Origin: Desulfobacterales bacterium
Lineage (GTDB): Bacteria; Desulfobacterota; Desulfobacteria; Desulfobacterales; C00003060
Direction: 5' to 3'
NCBI GenBank assembly: GCA_030629475.1
Contig: DAOVOU010000040.1
Coordinates: 1 to 9,972 of the forward strand
Length of the DNA: 9,972 nucleotides
Below are positions 1-5,191 of this stretch, one piece after another. The notes below the pieces were generated by a model, which saw only the letters and a program-made list of their open reading frames with translations, was not told the DNA's origin and made no database searches. Position 1 is the first letter of the stretch; each line of letters starts with the position of its first letter. The position numbers and the translations under genes are program-made.

Positions 1-2
1 AC

Positions 3-236
3 ATACGGGGCGCTGACCTCGAAATCTTGAGGTCTGTTGAGGCCCTTGACAGGGAAGGTTTCTGGCAGGGTGTTGCAAGGGATGCCAACAAGCGGCATAT
101 CTGTGGGCTTTCCGCCATTTATACCTTGCTCAGCATCATAGAAGTTAGGTGCGGGAAGCTCTTAAAGTATTCCCAGTGGCGGGATGAGCAGGGGTGGGGT
201 TGTGTGACTTTTGCGAGCATGGTCTTTTGTCAGTAA
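3..236 (+). CDS. Unrecognised open frame entering from the left edge (possible 3' end of a gene)
   Basis: An open frame runs from the window edge to a TAA at 234-236 and could be the last 77 codons of a gene whose start lies outside. An internal TTG at 27 could also start a 69-residue peptide, but there is no clear ribosome site before it. The readable protein begins ADLEILRSVEALDREGFWQG and has three Trp and five Cys scattered without a metal-binding spacing. I see no domain, signal peptide or membrane segment that I recognise. It ends 46 bp before the AOR start on the same strand, so if real it could share that transcript. It may equally be a chance open frame. Confidence 0.25.
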   Translation: MRGADLEILRSVEALDREGFWQGVARDANKRHICGLSAIYTLLSIIEVRCGKLLKYSQWRDEQGWGCVTFASMVFCQ

Positions 237-282
237 AGAGCGGACTTAGGAAGATTGTCAGGAAGGCGAGAGGGGATCAACC

Positions 283-2061
283 ATGTATGGATTTTACGGC
301 CGTATTCTGTTTGTAGACCTGACGCGCAGGAGCTTTAGTTTTGAAGCCCCTGATGAGAATGTGCTGACGGAGGCTCTGGGCGGAAAAGGGCTTGCATCTC
401 ATCTCCTCCTTAGCTTGAATCCACCCCGGGTAGACCCCTTGAGTCCGGGGAATCACCTGATCTTTGCCACCGGGCCTGTGTGCGGCGGCCTGATTTGGGG
501 CTCATCCAGGTACGGCGTTTTCACCAAGTCACCCCAGACCGGCTTCTATTCTGAATCGTACGCAGGGGGGCGTACTCCTGAGGCTTTGGATGCTGCCGGG
601 TATGACGCTGTCGTTATCAAGGGAAAGAGCAAGACCCCCACGGTCTTGGTAATTGACCCACAGGGTGTGGCCTTCCAGGAGGCAGGCGACATATGGGGGA
701 TGGATACCTATGAGAGCGAAGATGAGGCGATCAAAAGGTTCGCCAAGAAGGGCGGCAACAGGAAATTTCGAACCGGAGCCGTGGTCATAGGGCCAGCAGG
801 GGAGCATCAGGTATGTTTTTCGGTCATAGAGAACGACTATTGGCGCTCTGCTGGCCGGACCGGTGCAGGGAGCATCATGGGGAGCAAGAGGCTCAAGGCG
901 ATTGTGTTTCAGGGGGACTGCAGGCGGAAGCTGGCCGACAGGAATGCAGTAAAGATGTTCGCCAAATGCTTGGCTGCAGAGGCTAAAGAGCATCCCCTGG
1001 TCGCGGCCTATAAAAGTAAGGGCACCCCAGGGATGGTTAAGGTCATGAATGAAGCAGGGGGGTTTCCCACGCGCTACTGGTCAGAAGGGACCTATGAAAA
1101 GTGGCAGCAGATCAGCGCCGATGCCCTCCATGAGCGCTGTGAGGTAAGGCCCCGAGCCTGTTTGAAATGCTTCATGGCCTGCGGTCGTATGACGAAGGTC
1201 AGGTCCGGGCGTCATGCCGGCCTTCGACTTGAGGGACCCGAATATGAGACCATCTATGCCTTTGGGGGCCTTTGTGCCATAGATAGCATCGAGGAGATTA
1301 TCTATCTCAATGACATCTGTGACAAGCTCGGAATGGACACCATCACTGCTGGAAACCTTTGCGGGCTAACCATTGAGGCTGCCCGCCGGGGAAAGATTGA
1401 TTATGCGATCGACTATGGACAGGTGGATGCGATTGCCGGGTTATTGAAAAAGATCGCCTTTCGGAAGGGGATAGGGGATCTCTTGGCCCGGGGAATCAGG
1501 GCGGCTTCTGAGGAATGGGGCCTTGAAGATATAGCGGTTCATGTAAAAGGTCTGGAACCTGCCGGTTACGACCCCAGAGTCCTCAAGGGCGTGGGGCTCG
1601 GGTATGCGACCTCTGATCGGGGTGCCTGCCACTTGAGAGCCACCTTTTACAAGCCAGAACTATCCGGTATGATCGACCCGGATGCCATCGAAGGCAAAGC
1701 AGCCATGTTTGTAGACTTTGAGGACCGCTCTACCCTTTTTGATGCTTTGATCCTGTGTCGTTTTTATCGGGACCTTTATCCCTGGGAGGCCCTGTGTGAA
1801 ATTGTGCAGGGGGTTACGGGCATTGAGGCCCACATGACGAGACTCAAGGCCATCAGTGCCAATATCTCAAACATCGTACGAAAATTCAATATCCAGGAAG
1901 GGCTCAGGCGGGAGGATGACCGCCTTCCCAGCCGACTTTATAAAGAGGCCCTCAAGAGCGGCCACCAGATCAGTGAGGCCGAGATTGAGAGGATGGTGAC
2001 GGATTATTATCGTCTCAGGGGTTGGGATCAAAAAGGGAGGCCAATTATCAACTCGATTTAA
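283..2061 (+). CDS. aor: Aldehyde:ferredoxin oxidoreductase family protein (tungsten/molybdenum bis-pterin enzyme)
   Basis: Enzymes of this family oxidise aldehydes (or related substrates) to acids, passing electrons to ferredoxin; they are cytoplasmic and oxygen-sensitive. The 592-residue protein is full length for the family. The N-terminal domain opens with MYGFYGRILFVDL, carries the GGKGLA segment near residues 33-38 and the GRTGAGSIMGSKRLKAI block at 191-207, matching the family pterin-binding fold. The [4Fe-4S] ligands are visible as C293, C296 and C300 (spacing CxxCxxxC) with the distal fourth cysteine at C492, inside a DxxxLC variant of the family's DxxGLC motif. The NDICDKLGMDT stretch (343-353) is also typical. 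The start is supported by a GAGAGGGG ribosome site just upstream. No MoaD-like or ferredoxin gene is adjacent within the window, so the physiological substrate and partner cannot be read from context. Family assignment is secure, substrate is not. Confidence 0.95.
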   Translation: MYGFYGRILFVDLTRRSFSFEAPDENVLTEALGGKGLASHLLLSLNPPRVDPLSPGNHLIFATGPVCGGLIWGSSRYGVFTKSPQTGFYSESYAGGRTPEALDAAGYDAVVIKGKSKTPTVLVIDPQGVAFQEAGDIWGMDTYESEDEAIKRFAKKGGNRKFRTGAVVIGPAGEHQVCFSVIENDYWRSAGRTGAGSIMGSKRLKAIVFQGDCRRKLADRNAVKMFAKCLAAEAKEHPLVAAYKSKGTPGMVKVMNEAGGFPTRYWSEGTYEKWQQISADALHERCEVRPRACLKCFMACGRMTKVRSGRHAGLRLEGPEYETIYAFGGLCAIDSIEEIIYLNDICDKLGMDTITAGNLCGLTIEAARRGKIDYAIDYGQVDAIAGLLKKIAFRKGIGDLLARGIRAASEEWGLEDIAVHVKGLEPAGYDPRVLKGVGLGYATSDRGACHLRATFYKPELSGMIDPDAIEGKAAMFVDFEDRSTLFDALILCRFYRDLYPWEALCEIVQGVTGIEAHMTRLKAISANISNIVRKFNIQEGLRREDDRLPSRLYKEALKSGHQISEAEIERMVTDYYRLRGWDQKGRPIINSI

Positions 2062-2277
2062 CCAATATTCCACCATTTCAATTGTGAGCGAAGCGAACTA
2101 AGTTCTCGAAATCGTTATTCGATTCTTGATTCACGGTTCACGTCACGCCTTCCAGCAATTTGTGCTGGACCTTAGCAGATTGTATCTTGAATACTCTGCC
2201 CTACGCAAGGGATCTGACACGATATCGTGCATCCACACTTATCCCGAATTATTTTGAGCGCAGGCTCCAAAAACTTC
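2062..2277. other. Intergenic spacer after aor with small dyads, no gene seen
   Basis: No supported gene lies here. The spacer holds AATCG-ttatt-CGATT (2110-2124), a TTCACG direct repeat (about 2131-2143) and a 6-bp stem-loop CCAGCA/TGCTGG (2152-2168, loop ATTTG). The last is not followed by a T run, so it is not a convincing intrinsic terminator for the upstream gene. Confidence 0.5.
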
Positions 2278-2307
2278 TTGACAATAGAAATCAATGTTCT
2301 ATATTAT
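2278..2307 (+). promoter_or_regulatory. Sigma-70-type promoter of the DUF134 gene
   Basis: A perfect TTGACA (2278-2283) is followed after 16 bp by TATATT (2300-2305), or after 18 bp by TATTAT (2302-2307). It points at the DUF134 start at 2341 and leaves a leader of roughly 25-30 nt containing the AGAGGA ribosome site. Both hexamers are close to consensus, so this is one of the clearest promoters in the window. Confidence 0.7.
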
Positions 2308-2324
2308 GGTCATAAGCTCATAAT
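2303..2324. promoter_or_regulatory. Candidate operator overlapping the DUF134 promoter -10 region
   Basis: The segment contains TTATG-gt-CATAA (2304-2315), a near-perfect palindrome, and the same left arm pairs again with CATAAT at 2319-2324 (ATTATG...CATAAT, 2303-2324). The dyads overlap the -10 hexamer and the presumed start of transcription, where a repressor would act. The downstream gene encodes an HTH protein, so autoregulation is a reasonable inference, but nothing in the sequence proves which protein binds. Confidence 0.4.
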
Positions 2325-2340
2325 GATGAGAGGACCTATA

Positions 2341-2697
2341 ATGCCCAGACCAAGAATACCTCGTTTTGTGCAAGGTGGTCCCATGGCAAATGCTTTCAAG
2401 CCCCAGGGAATTCCGGCGCGGGACCTGGCAGAAGTCGTTGTTCCCATTGAAGGGCTTGAGGCCCTCCGTTTGAGCGAGCTTGAGAAATTGGACCAGGAAA
2501 CTGCTGCTGCTCGCATGAACGTATCTCGGCAGACCTTTGGCAGGGTCCTTGCTGAAGCAAGGGAGCTGGTGGCCGAAGCGCTTGTGATGGGAAAGATGAT
2601 CAGGATTCAAGGGGGTTCTTACACACTCCCTGGTGTTGGCAGGTTGCGTAGAGGAGGTCGGGGCCGCCGGGGGAGACATGGACCGGGCGGTTTTTGA
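2341..2697 (+). CDS. DUF134/UPF0251 family helix-turn-helix protein with Arg/Gly-rich tail
   Basis: This 118-residue protein matches the DUF134 (UPF0251) family: it begins MPRPR, has a FKPQGIPARDLAEVV segment (19-33), then the typical LEALRLSELEKLDQETAAARM (39-59) leading into an HTH whose recognition helix is NVSRQTFGRVLAEAR (60-74). These proteins are predicted DNA-binding regulators; biochemical function is poorly known. I chose the ATG at 2341 because it restores the family's MPRPR start and follows AGAGGA at ordinary spacing; the same frame is open further upstream, but that part overlaps the promoter. The last 20 residues are almost all Arg and Gly, like the tail of the next gene's product, with which it is probably cotranscribed (32-bp gap). 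DUF134 genes often sit beside DUF5320 and NifX-like or Mrp-type genes; the latter two are absent here. Confidence 0.88.
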   Translation: MPRPRIPRFVQGGPMANAFKPQGIPARDLAEVVVPIEGLEALRLSELEKLDQETAAARMNVSRQTFGRVLAEARELVAEALVMGKMIRIQGGSYTLPGVGRLRRGGRGRRGRHGPGGF

Positions 2698-2710
2698 CAC
2701 AATTAAACAA

Positions 2711-2770
2711 TCGGAAGGAGGTGTTATATATGCCAGGCTTTGATAGAACAGGTCCTCTGGGCGAAGGCCC
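2711..2770 (+). repeat. Paralogous 5' segment, copy 1 (ribosome site plus start of DUF5320 gene)
   Basis: By direct alignment this 60-bp segment agrees with 3551-3610 at 50 of 60 positions. The first 15 bases (with the GGAAGGAGGTG ribosome site) and the TGCCAGGCTTTGAT block after the start are identical. It marks duplication of the DUF5320 gene including its translation signal. Confidence 0.75.
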
Positions 2771-2945
2771 CAGGACAGGTCGAGGATTAGGGATATGCGG
2801 CAAGGCCAGGGCGACTCCGAGTTTGGATGTCCTTCCGGGCCGGGCGGTTAGACTGGGCGGCCCAGTTGCCGGCCGGGGTCCGGGTCGGGGCGGCGGCCGG
2901 GGCGGTCGAGGCGGCCGAGGTCGCGGTCGTGTGTTGGGAAGGTAA
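2730..2945 (+). CDS. Short Gly/Arg-rich DUF5320-type protein (RGG tail)
   Basis: The 71-residue product begins MPGFDRTGPLGEGPRTGRGL, the conserved opening of the DUF5320 family of small Gly-rich proteins of unknown function. A near-ideal GGAAGGAGGTG ribosome site at 2713-2723 fixes the ATG at 2730; an upstream start in the same frame would place this site inside the gene. From about residue 48 it is an RGG-like low-complexity run (GRGPGRGGGRGGRGGRGRGR) and it stops without the C-terminal coiled coil seen in the second copy at 3570, so it is short for the family. A perfect-stem terminator follows 19 bp after the stop. Likely cotranscribed with the DUF134 regulator. The tail suggests nucleic-acid contact or low structure, but that is only inference. 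Confidence 0.8.
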   Translation: MPGFDRTGPLGEGPRTGRGLGICGKARATPSLDVLPGRAVRLGGPVAGRGPGRGGGRGGRGGRGRGRVLGR

Positions 2946-2964
2946 TAGTTCGTCTCCATTGACA

Positions 2965-2999
2965 CCCCCCTCCCCTGGAGGGAGGGGGGGCACTTTTTT
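2965..2999 (+). terminator. Intrinsic terminator after the first DUF5320 gene
   Basis: A perfect 10-bp GC stem, CCCCCCTCCC (2965-2974) with GGGAGGGGGG (2980-2989) and loop CTGGA, is followed after four bases by six T (2994-2999). It would end the DUF134-DUF5320 transcript and lies just before orn, so orn must be read by partial readthrough or from a promoter I cannot identify. Such C/G-run palindromes can also be dispersed intergenic repeats. Confidence 0.75.
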
Positions 3000-3022
3000 G
3001 GGTAAGAAAGCGAGGGCCTCAA

Positions 3023-3583
3023 TTGAGAAATCATCTGATCTGGATGGACCTGGAGATGACCGGCATAGATCCTGAAAAGTATGTCATTCTAGAAATTGCC
3101 ACAATTGTTACTGATGATAACCTGGAGCTTTTGGCGGAAGGCCCGGACATAGCCATAAATCATCCGGAAAAGATCCTTCTTGCCATGGATGAGTGGAGCA
3201 GGAGCCAGCATCAAGCATCGGGGCTAATAGATAAAGCCAGAGCCTCTCACTACAATTGCCAGCAAGCTGAAGAAAAGACACTGGAATTTCTCCATATGTA
3301 TTGTCAAAAAGGACAATCTCCACTGTGTGGAAATTCTGTCTGGCAGGATCGCCGGTTTCTGGTCAAGCATATGCCCTCGCTCAACGAATTCCTTCACTAT
3401 CGCAATATTGATGTAAGCTCGATCAAGGAGCTGGTCAAAAGATGGTATCCGTCGGTTCCTTCCTTCAAAAAGCAGAAGGCGCATCTAGCACTAGTGGATA
3501 TCAAGGAATCGATAAAGGAGCTGAAGTATTACCGTCAGAAAGTGTTCATGTCGGAAGGAGGTGTTTCACATGCCAGGCTTTGA
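3023..3583 (+). CDS. orn: Oligoribonuclease (3'-to-5' exoribonuclease, DEDDh family)
   Basis: Orn degrades 2-5 nt RNA fragments (and pGpG from cyclic di-GMP breakdown) to mononucleotides in the cytoplasm. The 186-residue protein is collinear with E. coli Orn: LIWMDLEMTGIDPE at the N terminus gives D9 and E11, CGNSVWQDRRFL gives D109, and HLALVDIKES gives H154 and D159, so the whole DEDDh active site is present. The TTG at 3023 is the best start because the next ATG (residue 8) would cut into the first motif; GAGGG lies just upstream. The last residues, after KYYRQKVF, have no counterpart in the E. coli enzyme: they are encoded by the ribosome site and first codons of the next DUF5320 gene, which orn overlaps by 14 bp. 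Its location between two DUF5320 paralogues is unusual. Confidence 0.95.
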   Translation: MRNHLIWMDLEMTGIDPEKYVILEIATIVTDDNLELLAEGPDIAINHPEKILLAMDEWSRSQHQASGLIDKARASHYNCQQAEEKTLEFLHMYCQKGQSPLCGNSVWQDRRFLVKHMPSLNEFLHYRNIDVSSIKELVKRWYPSVPSFKKQKAHLALVDIKESIKELKYYRQKVFMSEGGVSHARL

Positions 3584-3610
3584 TGGAACCGGTCCACTTG
3601 GAGAGGGACC
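3551..3610 (+). repeat. Paralogous 5' segment, copy 2 (ribosome site plus start of DUF5320 gene)
   Basis: Partner of 2711-2770 (50 of 60 identical positions, direct orientation). The segment lies across the 3' end of orn, so orn is bounded downstream by a duplicate of the sequence that lies upstream of it. Confidence 0.75.
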
Positions 3611-3884
3611 CATGACAGGAGGTGGTTTCGGTTACTGTGGTACTGGCCGCAGGCCAAGGTATACACTTGGAGGCCGCCCAGTCTACGGTAGGTTTGGAGC
3701 CGGCCGCGGCCCTGGCTTCGGTCGAGGCAGAGGCTTCGGCGGTCTAGCCTATGGCTACTGGCGGCCAGCTGCTGTTGATCCCAAGGCAGAACTTGCTGGA
3801 CTTCAGCAGGAAGCCAACGATTTAAGGGTTTACCTCAAGGATCTGGAAACAAGGATTGGTGAACTCGAAAAATCTTCCGAATAA
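3570..3884 (+). CDS. DUF5320 family protein with Gly-rich body and C-terminal coiled coil
   Basis: The 104-residue product opens MPGFDGTGPLGEGPMTGGGF, then GYCGTGR, the usual DUF5320 start. Residues 31-65 are Gly/Arg/aromatic-rich (repeated GRG and GFG units), and residues 69-103 form a charged helix with heptad-like spacing (AELAGLQQEANDLRVYLKDL then ETRIGELEK) that should be a coiled coil for self-association. The ATG at 3570 follows GGAAGGAGGTG (3553-3563); a GTG at 3561 lies inside that site and is not a sensible start. The gene overlaps the end of orn by 14 bp, so the two are translated from one message. Function of the family is unknown; its members often accompany DUF134 regulators and NifX/Mrp-type iron-sulfur or cofactor genes. 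It is the more complete of the two copies here. Confidence 0.85.
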   Translation: MPGFDGTGPLGEGPMTGGGFGYCGTGRRPRYTLGGRPVYGRFGAGRGPGFGRGRGFGGLAYGYWRPAAVDPKAELAGLQQEANDLRVYLKDLETRIGELEKSSE

Positions 3885-3908
3885 AACCTCTTTCAAACCG
3901 AACTAACG

Positions 3909-3940
3909 AAGGCCGACACCCCTGTGCCGGCCTTTCGATT
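3909..3940 (+). terminator. Probable intrinsic terminator after the second DUF5320 gene
   Basis: AAGGCCGACAC (3909-3919) pairs with GTGCCGGCCTT (3924-3934) through a CCCT loop with a single mismatch, followed by a short T-rich stretch (TTTCGATT). The stem is strong; the T tract is weak. It lies 24 bp after the stop. Confidence 0.65.
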
Positions 3941-4318
3941 AAGTTGTAAATACATTCCCCCTTGATTTCAATCATATAGGGTTCAATAATTCTTATTGGC
4001 AGAAACTAGTTCTTTTCTAATTTCATCCTATAGCGATTTCCGCTTTAAGACCTTAGCATCACTGCCAAGCTGTAAAACCCATGGCATAAATCCATTCGTA
4101 TTTGTGAAATGAACTTCCATGGTGGAGGTTCTGTCGTTGACCGTAGAAAACCTCAGCGTGGGATGGCAGCGCCTGGTGGTTATTTCACATGTCACGGTTG
4201 GACCTGCCGTAAGGCCTCGGGCGTGGTTAATCGTGACCGCTTTCCTAGGGGTTTATGTTTCAGTTTTAAAGTCCGCGAACGTTCCGCACGAGCATCCCAG
4301 TCGATTCACGAAATAATG
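3941..4318. other. Long AT-richer spacer without a confident gene
   Basis: About 380 bp between the DUF5320 terminator and the toxin promoter. I see no RNA gene. It holds a nested inverted repeat: outer arms TGTGAAAT (4103-4110) and ATTTCACA (4182-4189), inner arms GAGGTT (4125-4130) and AACCTC (4149-4154). A 65-codon frame at 4119-4316 is described separately. Another frame at 4109-4339 has no ribosome site, no recognisable motif and runs through the toxin promoter, so I treat it as chance. Confidence 0.5.
4119..4316 (+). pseudogene. Possible remnant of a small DUF2892-like membrane protein
   Basis: The 65-residue frame has two hydrophobic stretches (about 17-31 and 36-50). From memory it lines up almost without gaps with DUF2892 (YgaP C-terminal type) proteins: TVENL near the start for the family's NVDR, then WLIVTAFLGVYV (36-47) for the usual WL--TAFVGLNL. 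The family's conserved Ala-Gly in the first helix and the FCP motif after the second are missing, the C terminus is polar, and there is no ribosome site before the ATG. It could be a decayed gene or a chance resemblance; I favour neither strongly. Confidence 0.2.
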
Positions 4319-4319
4319 A

Positions 4320-4347
4320 TTGACAAAATGATAATATAGCTTATCAT
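4320..4347 (+). promoter_or_regulatory. Toxin-antitoxin promoter with overlapping dyad operator
   Basis: TTGACA (4320-4325) is followed after 16 bp by TATCAT (4342-4347), which would start transcription only a few bases before the toxin ATG at 4358. A perfect 7-bp inverted repeat, ATGATAA (4328-4334) and TTATCAT (4341-4347) around TATAGC, fills the space between and over the hexamers, and a third half-site TATCAT recurs at 4354-4359 in direct orientation. Such dyads at toxin-antitoxin promoters normally bind the antitoxin or the complex; that role is inferred here. No Shine-Dalgarno sequence precedes the toxin start, consistent with a leaderless or nearly leaderless message. Confidence 0.6.
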
Positions 4348-4357
4348 AAAAGCTATC

Positions 4358-4648
4358 ATGGGAAAATCTTACAAGCCACCATTCAGGAAATTCGTCAAGA
4401 AGCAAACAAGACCTTTTCAGCTCATTATGGAGGATGAAGTCGAGCAAATAGCAATCAATCCTGAAATGGGCGAATCCAAAAAGGGTGATCTGAAAGGATT
4501 TCGAGTTCATAAATTCTCACATATGAGACAAAAATTTCTGATTGCCTATCGTCTCCAAGAGGCTGAAATAGTGTTTTTCATGGTAGGCCCCCATGAAAAT
4601 TTTTATCGTCAACTTAAGAGATATTTGAAGGAGGCTGGACAAAAATGA
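4358..4648 (+). CDS. Type II toxin, RelE/ParE-like family
   Basis: A 96-residue basic protein with the pattern of a RelE/ParE-fold toxin subfamily: GDLKGFRVHKFSHMRQKFLIAYRL (43-66), then EIVFFMVGPHENFYRQLKRYLKE (70-92), where the strand ending in GPHENFYRDLK-like sequence is characteristic. RelE-type members cut mRNA on the ribosome and ParE-type members poison gyrase; the sequence does not decide between them. It is the first gene of the pair, an order seen in HigBA-like modules, and overlaps the antitoxin start by 4 bp (ATGA). Expression is probably repressed through the dyad that overlaps its promoter. The region is visibly AT-richer than the AOR and DUF134 genes, which fits horizontal acquisition. 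Confidence 0.82.
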   Translation: MGKSYKPPFRKFVKKQTRPFQLIMEDEVEQIAINPEMGESKKGDLKGFRVHKFSHMRQKFLIAYRLQEAEIVFFMVGPHENFYRQLKRYLKEAGQK

Positions 4649-4956
4649 TCACTGCTGAGAAAGTTTATAGGGAAATTTTAGAGATGCCGTTAAAAGAAAG
4701 AGAAAAGTTATTTTCTGTTATAGCGAGGCGGGGATTTGAGAAAGATTCATACAGTCATAATGAAGTCTTTGATGAAATCAGACAATCGCCATTTACTGTT
4801 AAAGAAGCAGCGGAATACCTTGAGGTGGCCGAGATTACCTTGAGGAGATGGATTAAAGCAGGGAGCATAAAACATGAGAGGGTAGGCAGAAACATTGTAT
4901 TTGACCCGGATGAACTTAAGGCTTTTAGAAAGGATAAGCTGACACTGAAGGGTTGA
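4645..4956 (+). CDS. Antitoxin with excisionase/MerR-like helix-turn-helix
   Basis: The 103-residue product has an N-terminal helical region (1-46) and a C-terminal excisionase-type winged HTH: FTVKEAAEYLEVAEITLRRW (50-69), then IKAGSIKHERVGRNIVFDPD (70-89) and ELKAF. In antitoxins of this arrangement one part wraps the toxin while the HTH binds the promoter; which part does which here is inferred. AAGGAGG (4628-4634) lies 10 nt before the ATG, a stronger ribosome site than the toxin has, which would favour antitoxin synthesis. The start overlaps the toxin stop as ATGA, so the pair is translationally coupled. An orphan excisionase is less likely given the coupled toxin. Confidence 0.8.
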   Translation: MITAEKVYREILEMPLKEREKLFSVIARRGFEKDSYSHNEVFDEIRQSPFTVKEAAEYLEVAEITLRRWIKAGSIKHERVGRNIVFDPDELKAFRKDKLTLKG

Positions 4957-4990
4957 CTCGGCCCCCAGTGGCCGCCGGGGAACCTTTTTT
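4951..4990 (+). terminator. Probable terminator after the toxin-antitoxin pair
   Basis: Six T (4985-4990) follow a GC-rich segment that can pair as GGTT/AACC (4951-4954 with 4981-4984) and CCCC/GGGG (4963-4966 with 4977-4980), with an unpaired stretch between. The stem is bulged, so this is weaker than the other terminators, but its position directly after the antitoxin stop supports it. Confidence 0.4.
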
Positions 4991-5022
4991 CTTCAAGCAA
5001 TGGGGATGGTTAAACAAGAAAA

Positions 5023-5070
5023 AAGCAGGCCGGGTATTAGATGGTCGAACATGGGATGATATGCCTGCTT
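5023..5070. repeat. 8-bp perfect inverted repeat between the toxin-antitoxin pair and brxF
   Basis: AAGCAGGC (5023-5030) and GCCTGCTT (5063-5070) are exact reverse complements separated by 32 bp. The right arm also forms a local palindrome CCTGC-tt-GCAGG (5064-5075). No target-site duplication or transposase remnant is evident, so its meaning (structured leader, binding site or remnant) is open. Confidence 0.4.
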
Positions 5071-5142
5071 GCAGGGACAGAGGGCATTAGGAGGGAACAT
5101 CTCGGCACAGGCTAAATTACAGATCAAGGTGTGATCCCCAAT

Positions 5143-5179
5143 ACAGTTCAAGACAGTTCAAGACAGTTCAAGAGAACTG
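5143..5179 (+). repeat. Three tandem 10-bp repeats plus an inverted half-site before brxF
   Basis: ACAGTTCAAG occurs three times exactly and head to tail (5143-5152, 5153-5162, 5163-5172). The last copy forms an inverted repeat with the following bases, CAGTTC-aaga-GAACTG (5164-5179). The unit length is one helical turn, so all copies face the same side of DNA, and the array ends 12 bp before the brxF ATG. This is a plausible regulator-binding array for the defence operon, or a slippage-prone leader; no clear promoter hexamers are seen around it. Confidence 0.6.
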
Positions 5180-5191
5180 AGAGACTGACAT

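Noticed and set aside
529..993. Long minus-strand open frame inside the AOR gene
   Set aside because: It lies wholly opposite a confidently assigned gene with intact motifs and shows no family motif of its own.
2152..2168. CCAGCA/TGCTGG stem-loop as the aor terminator
   Set aside because: The stem is only 6 bp and no T run follows; it is listed only as part of the spacer.
2227..2340. Upstream extension of the DUF134 protein
   Set aside because: It would run through the promoter and operator and has no ribosome site; the family start MPRPR is at 2341.
2600..3034. Minus-strand Pro/Arg-rich frame and a second plus-strand frame (2827-3075) over the first DUF5320 gene
   Set aside because: Both are products of the repetitive GC-rich sequence; the DUF5320 frame has the conserved start and the strong ribosome site.
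4109..4339. 76-codon plus-strand frame in the spacer
   Set aside because: No ribosome site, no recognisable motif, and it runs into the toxin promoter.
5041..5115. 24-codon frame between the toxin-antitoxin pair and brxF
   Set aside because: It overlaps the inverted repeat, lacks a ribosome site and has no recognisable sequence.
5143..5172. Tandem repeats as a CRISPR array
   Set aside because: The units are 10 bp and directly adjacent with no spacers, and there are no cas genes.
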